Shown here piece after piece: positions 61,129-64,000 of a stretch of 64,000 nucleotides of DNA. Positions within the stretch are counted from its first letter, which is position 1. Each line of letters opens with the position of its first letter. This DNA is from Rhizobium oryzicola. Its GTDB lineage: Bacteria > Pseudomonadota > Alphaproteobacteria > Rhizobiales > Rhizobiaceae. Position numbers and translations under genes: made by a program. The stretch is taken from positions 62,001-126,000 of the forward strand of contig NZ_JAUKWQ010000011.1 of NCBI RefSeq assembly GCF_030504645.1. The letters run 5' to 3'. Below the pieces are notes generated by a model. It saw only the letters and a program-made list of their open reading frames with translations. It made no database searches and was not told where the DNA came from.

Positions 61129-61134
61129 AGCCGG

Positions 61135-63000
61135 TTAGAAGACGACCGGCTGCACTTCTCCGGTCTGCACATTGACCAAGCCTTGCGGCGCGTAATCGCT
61201 GGGTGCCACCAGCACCCAGCGCCAGGGCGCACAGGTGAGTGTTGCAAAGGCCAGCCGCTCGGGGAAGCCGGGGAACCATCGCGGGCTAAAGGTCGGCTCA
61301 TACATCCATTCGATCTTGTCGCCTTCGGCGTAAAGCGCCTGCATTTCCTCGTGCAGAACTTCCGGCGCACGGCAGGTCATCAGGCCAGCAACCTCATAGC
61401 GCACTGTCGCGACCACCTGACCCTCGCGCACCAGCGCCCAGCCGCCATCATTGGCGGCAATCGCGTTCACGGCCTTGGCCATGGCTTCATCCGAAGAGCC
61501 GACGCACCAGATGTTATGCTTGTCATGCGCCATAGAGCAGGCAAGTGCCGTATCCGGTGTCCGCGGGCCGGTTCCGACCCAGAACATTTTCGAGACCGCG
61601 CCCTTGCCGGAAAAGCGGTCGACCACCGAGAATTTGGTGATGTTGCGGGTCTCGTCACGCTGTACTGCACCGTCCTTGACCGGCAATTCGTAGGTCAGGA
61701 AATGGTCGTCCCAATGGAAGGGTCGCAGCACCGCCGCCTGCATGGTCGTGCGGCCTTCCTCTGCGGGAATGACAAAATCCGCACCCGTCAAGTCGCGGCC
61801 GATATTGATGGTCTTTGTCGCCCATTCGGGCCAATCGATCTTGGGCACCTCAGGCAGATAGCGCTTGCCGTCTGAGACCTGCCTGCCATCGGCCCATACC
61901 TTGGCGATCTCGAAGCGATCGACATCGGAGAGAAGAACGATATCGGCATAGCGGCCCGGAGTGATCGACCCGACCCAAGGCGTGAGGCGCATGTGGCGGG
62001 CAGGGTTTATGGTAGCGCACTGGATAGCGATTTCCGGTGCAAGCCCGGATTCGATCGCAAGGCGGACATTATAATCCGTCGCGCCGAGCTTCAGCGTATC
62101 GGAAGCGCTGCGGTCATCTGTGGTAAAGGCAATCTGCGACCAGTCGGAGAGACCTTTCTCCAGCAGACCCTTGATGACTTCAGGCAGGCTGTGCGGGCGA
62201 AGCTCCATGAACAGGCCATGGCGCAGCTTGTCCCAGAACTCCTGGAAGGTCCAGGCTTCGTGATCCGATGCGAGACCCGCCGCCGCAAAGGCGTTGATGG
62301 TGGGGATATCGCGAATGCCGGCCGCATGCCCTTCCACCACGCCGCGCTGCTCGAAGGTGGCGCGGATCATGCCCCAGAGGCGGTCATAGGAGGGGTTATC
62401 GCGGTTCCAGACGGCGGGCCAGTCCATCACTTCGTCGAGGCCTGCCACCATCAGGCTTTCTTTCAGGAAGGCCTTCTGTTCGTCGTAACCCAGATAACCG
62501 CCGCCGTGCTCGTAACCAGTCGGCGGCACGGCCGAACCGGGCAGGGGGAAGATCTTCAGCGGCGAACCGGCTTCGCGTGCCTTGAGCCAAAACTCCAGCG
62601 TCTTGGCGCCATTGACGTTGGAGAATTCATGGCTCGCCTCGCAGGTCCAGGTGTTGCCGCGCGGCAGCACCAGGGCAGCCTCCCATTCCGGCGTCAGATG
62701 CGAGCTTTCGATGTGCTTGTGCACTTCGCCGAGCCCCGGAACGGCAGCCAGGTCCGGCTCATGCAAGCGGGTCGCGACCTCCCCCGGATAGGAGCCGGCA
62801 TCGCCGACATAGGCAATGCGGCGATCCTTGATGATGATTTCCTGATCTTCTGCCCAAGTCCGCGTCGCCACATCCAGCAGTCTGCCGACCCGCAATGCAA
62901 CATCAGCGGGACGCTTTCCCAATGCCACAAGGGTCAGTTCCTGGCGAATGGCAATCTCGGTGGCAGAATCGGGATTGATATCGGGCCGGCGGGCAGGCAT
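61135..63000 (-). CDS. Adenine deaminase (amidohydrolase superfamily)
   Basis: A 621-residue enzyme converting adenine to hypoxanthine and ammonia. The metal-binding HxH is H94-K95-H96 in EVHKHIESSHLTPE, a variant of the usual HVHIESS. Further family marks are SHEFSNVNG, GVVEGHAAGI, FTTDDRSASD, and the C-terminal SMAHDKHNIWCVGSSDEAMAKAVNAI in parts. Length fits adenine deaminases of the Agrobacterium type (about 600). It is transcribed toward a PotABCD-like importer, and an AraC regulator lies behind it on the same strand. Activity on a related purine cannot be excluded. Confidence 0.88.
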   Translation of the reverse strand: MPARRPDINPDSATEIAIRQELTLVALGKRPADVALRVGRLLDVATRTWAEDQEIIIKDRRIAYVGDAGSYPGEVATRLHEPDLAAVPGLGEVHKHIESSHLTPEWEAALVLPRGNTWTCEASHEFSNVNGAKTLEFWLKAREAGSPLKIFPLPGSAVPPTGYEHGGGYLGYDEQKAFLKESLMVAGLDEVMDWPAVWNRDNPSYDRLWGMIRATFEQRGVVEGHAAGIRDIPTINAFAAAGLASDHEAWTFQEFWDKLRHGLFMELRPHSLPEVIKGLLEKGLSDWSQIAFTTDDRSASDTLKLGATDYNVRLAIESGLAPEIAIQCATINPARHMRLTPWVGSITPGRYADIVLLSDVDRFEIAKVWADGRQVSDGKRYLPEVPKIDWPEWATKTINIGRDLTGADFVIPAEEGRTTMQAAVLRPFHWDDHFLTYELPVKDGAVQRDETRNITKFSVVDRFSGKGAVSKMFWVGTGPRTPDTALACSMAHDKHNIWCVGSSDEAMAKAVNAIAANDGGWALVREGQVVATVRYEVAGLMTCRAPEVLHEEMQALYAEGDKIEWMYEPTFSPRWFPGFPERLAFATLTCAPWRWVLVAPSDYAPQGLVNVQTGEVQPVVF

Positions 63001-63087
63001 GGCGGTATCCTTTTCGCGACAAAAGCCGCAAGGCTATGAAATATCGGGCGATAACCCTATTTCGGGAGGCCCGCAACTGCTTAACGG

Positions 63088-64000
63088 TTAAGCTGGAACA
63101 GCGTCGTTCTCCGAAGATTGGTCAGCATCCTTCACTTTGCTGATCACTGGATACACGACCTGCCCATCCTCCTCCCCGCGAGGGAAGTGGCCATCGCGAT
63201 GCCGCCGCTCCGCAGCCTTGTAGCCGGCAGGGCTGACGCCGATATAGTGTTTGAACATGCGGGAGAAATAGTAGCTGTCGCTATAGCCGATCAGGGCTGC
63301 CGTCTCCTTCACGGATCGGCCGGCCGCCAGCAGTGCCATGGCGCGCTCCATCCTTTTGAATTCCTGATATTTCGTCGGTGTGAGGCCGACCTGCCGACGA
63401 AAGACCCGACGAAAATAATCCTGATTGTAGGGCGTGGCAGAGAGAGCATCAGCCACGATCTGGTCATTGAGCGGGTCTGCGGCAATTCGGCTGGCCGCGA
63501 CCATGACCGCCATCGAGAGCGCGTCCGGGTTGTCGACGGTTGCCTCCTGTTGCTCGCGCCAGCCCATAAAGGCTGCTTCGATGAACTCGATGAGAAACAC
63601 CATGAACAGGTGATGCTGCGCGAGTGTCGTGGAGGAGAGCGGCACAGTCTCTCGGTAATGACGCACCATTGGTTCCAGCATGTCCCAGCGTGGAAGCGCA
63701 ATGCTTCGGCGAATGTCCATTTGCGAGAACATGTCCATGCGGCCGAAGACATTCAGCGTAAAGTGCTGGGCGATGCCGGTGTAGAGTTCCGTTGAAGTTG
63801 ATCGTCCCACAAAATGCGTATTGGCCGGGATCAGCATGGCATTTCCCGGCTCCATCAGAATGGTTTCACCGGCAATCCGATACTGGGCGTGACCTGTAAG
63901 ACATATGATAAGATCGTGAACGCTGTTTGTTTTGTCGATGCTCCAGCTTGGCGAGTGGAGCATCTTGATGGTTGAGCGAGTGAGTGTCAGGCTGAGCGCC
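63088..64000 (-). CDS. AraC-family transcriptional regulator (5' end beyond window)
   Basis: The reading frame stays open from ATG 63963 to the right edge (residues reading SLTLTRSTIK before that Met), so the gene is probably cut at its N-terminus. It has an N-terminal cupin-like sensor (MEPGNAMLIPANTHFVG) and a C-terminal double helix-turn-helix with YNQDYFRRVFRRQVGLTPTKYQEFKRMERA in parts and IGYSDSYYFSRMFKHYIGVSPAGYK. It is likely a carbon- or nitrogen-source regulator. It lies just upstream of the adenine deaminase gene, but its target is unknown. Confidence 0.85.
   Translation of the reverse strand, partial: ALSLTLTRSTIKMLHSPSWSIDKTNSVHDLIICLTGHAQYRIAGETILMEPGNAMLIPANTHFVGRSTSTELYTGIAQHFTLNVFGRMDMFSQMDIRRSIALPRWDMLEPMVRHYRETVPLSSTTLAQHHLFMVFLIEFIEAAFMGWREQQEATVDNPDALSMAVMVAASRIAADPLNDQIVADALSATPYNQDYFRRVFRRQVGLTPTKYQEFKRMERAMALLAAGRSVKETAALIGYSDSYYFSRMFKHYIGVSPAGYKAAERRHRDGHFPRGEEDGQVVYPVISKVKDADQSSENDAVPA

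Overview
The window looks like a replicon segment from a Rhizobiaceae alphaproteobacterium (Rhizobium/Agrobacterium type). The grounds are the high GC coding bias, the density of ABC importers, ROK/GntR/DeoR local regulators, a RIME-like mosaic repeat at about 39.5 kb, a biuret-hydrolase gene of the rhizobial type, and iron-control motifs resembling the rhizobial RirA (IRO) and Irr (ICE) boxes. Nothing seen is a phage, IS element, CRISPR array, rRNA or tRNA. Gene content is accessory catabolism and transport, as on a second chromosome, chromid or megaplasmid.

Layout. 0-3.2 kb: a SelA-fold PLP enzyme and a fused two-domain peptide-importer ATPase. 3.2-9.5 kb: a BaeSR-like two-component system diverging from a four-gene tripartite ABC efflux operon (small membrane ORF, outer membrane factor, FtsX-type permease, ATPase, adaptor). 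9.9-16.4 kb: an RND pump (adaptor plus permease) with a TetR gene, and a divergent 14-TM MFS exporter with two palindromic operators between. 16.5 kb: an orphan response regulator. 17.3-24.8 kb: a sugar ABC importer diverging from ROK regulator, Gfo/Idh/MocA dehydrogenase and ThuA-like genes, a likely 3-keto-sugar route. 24.9-31.2 kb: a second importer with a glycerophosphodiesterase and its own ROK regulator, then a short Pmp3 gene. 31.6-32.3 kb: a LysE-type exporter.

32.2-40.8 kb is the most distinctive region. A GntR regulator, an AtzH/HpxZ-like protein, two isochorismatase-fold hydrolases (one matching biuret amidohydrolase), a cyanuric-acid-hydrolase/barbiturase family ring-opening enzyme and a complete BMP-type nucleobase-like importer all run on the minus strand. 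I infer uptake and ring-opening of cyanuric acid or barbiturate, followed by biuret hydrolysis. The last steps (carboxybiuret and allophanate hydrolases) are not in the window.

41.4-46.5 kb: an iron-siderophore-type ABC importer with two tandem paralogous binding proteins, divergent from a SAM methyltransferase, with IRO- and ICE-like boxes between. 46.5-48.9 kb: glpD and a GlpR-like repressor. 49.1-57.1 kb: the full kdpFABCDE potassium system, preceded by a 27-residue membrane ORF. 57.2-63.0 kb: a PotABCD-like importer convergent with an adenine deaminase. The right edge cuts an AraC-family regulator. A recurring pattern is a strong stem-loop directly after the first (binding-protein) gene of three separate importers.
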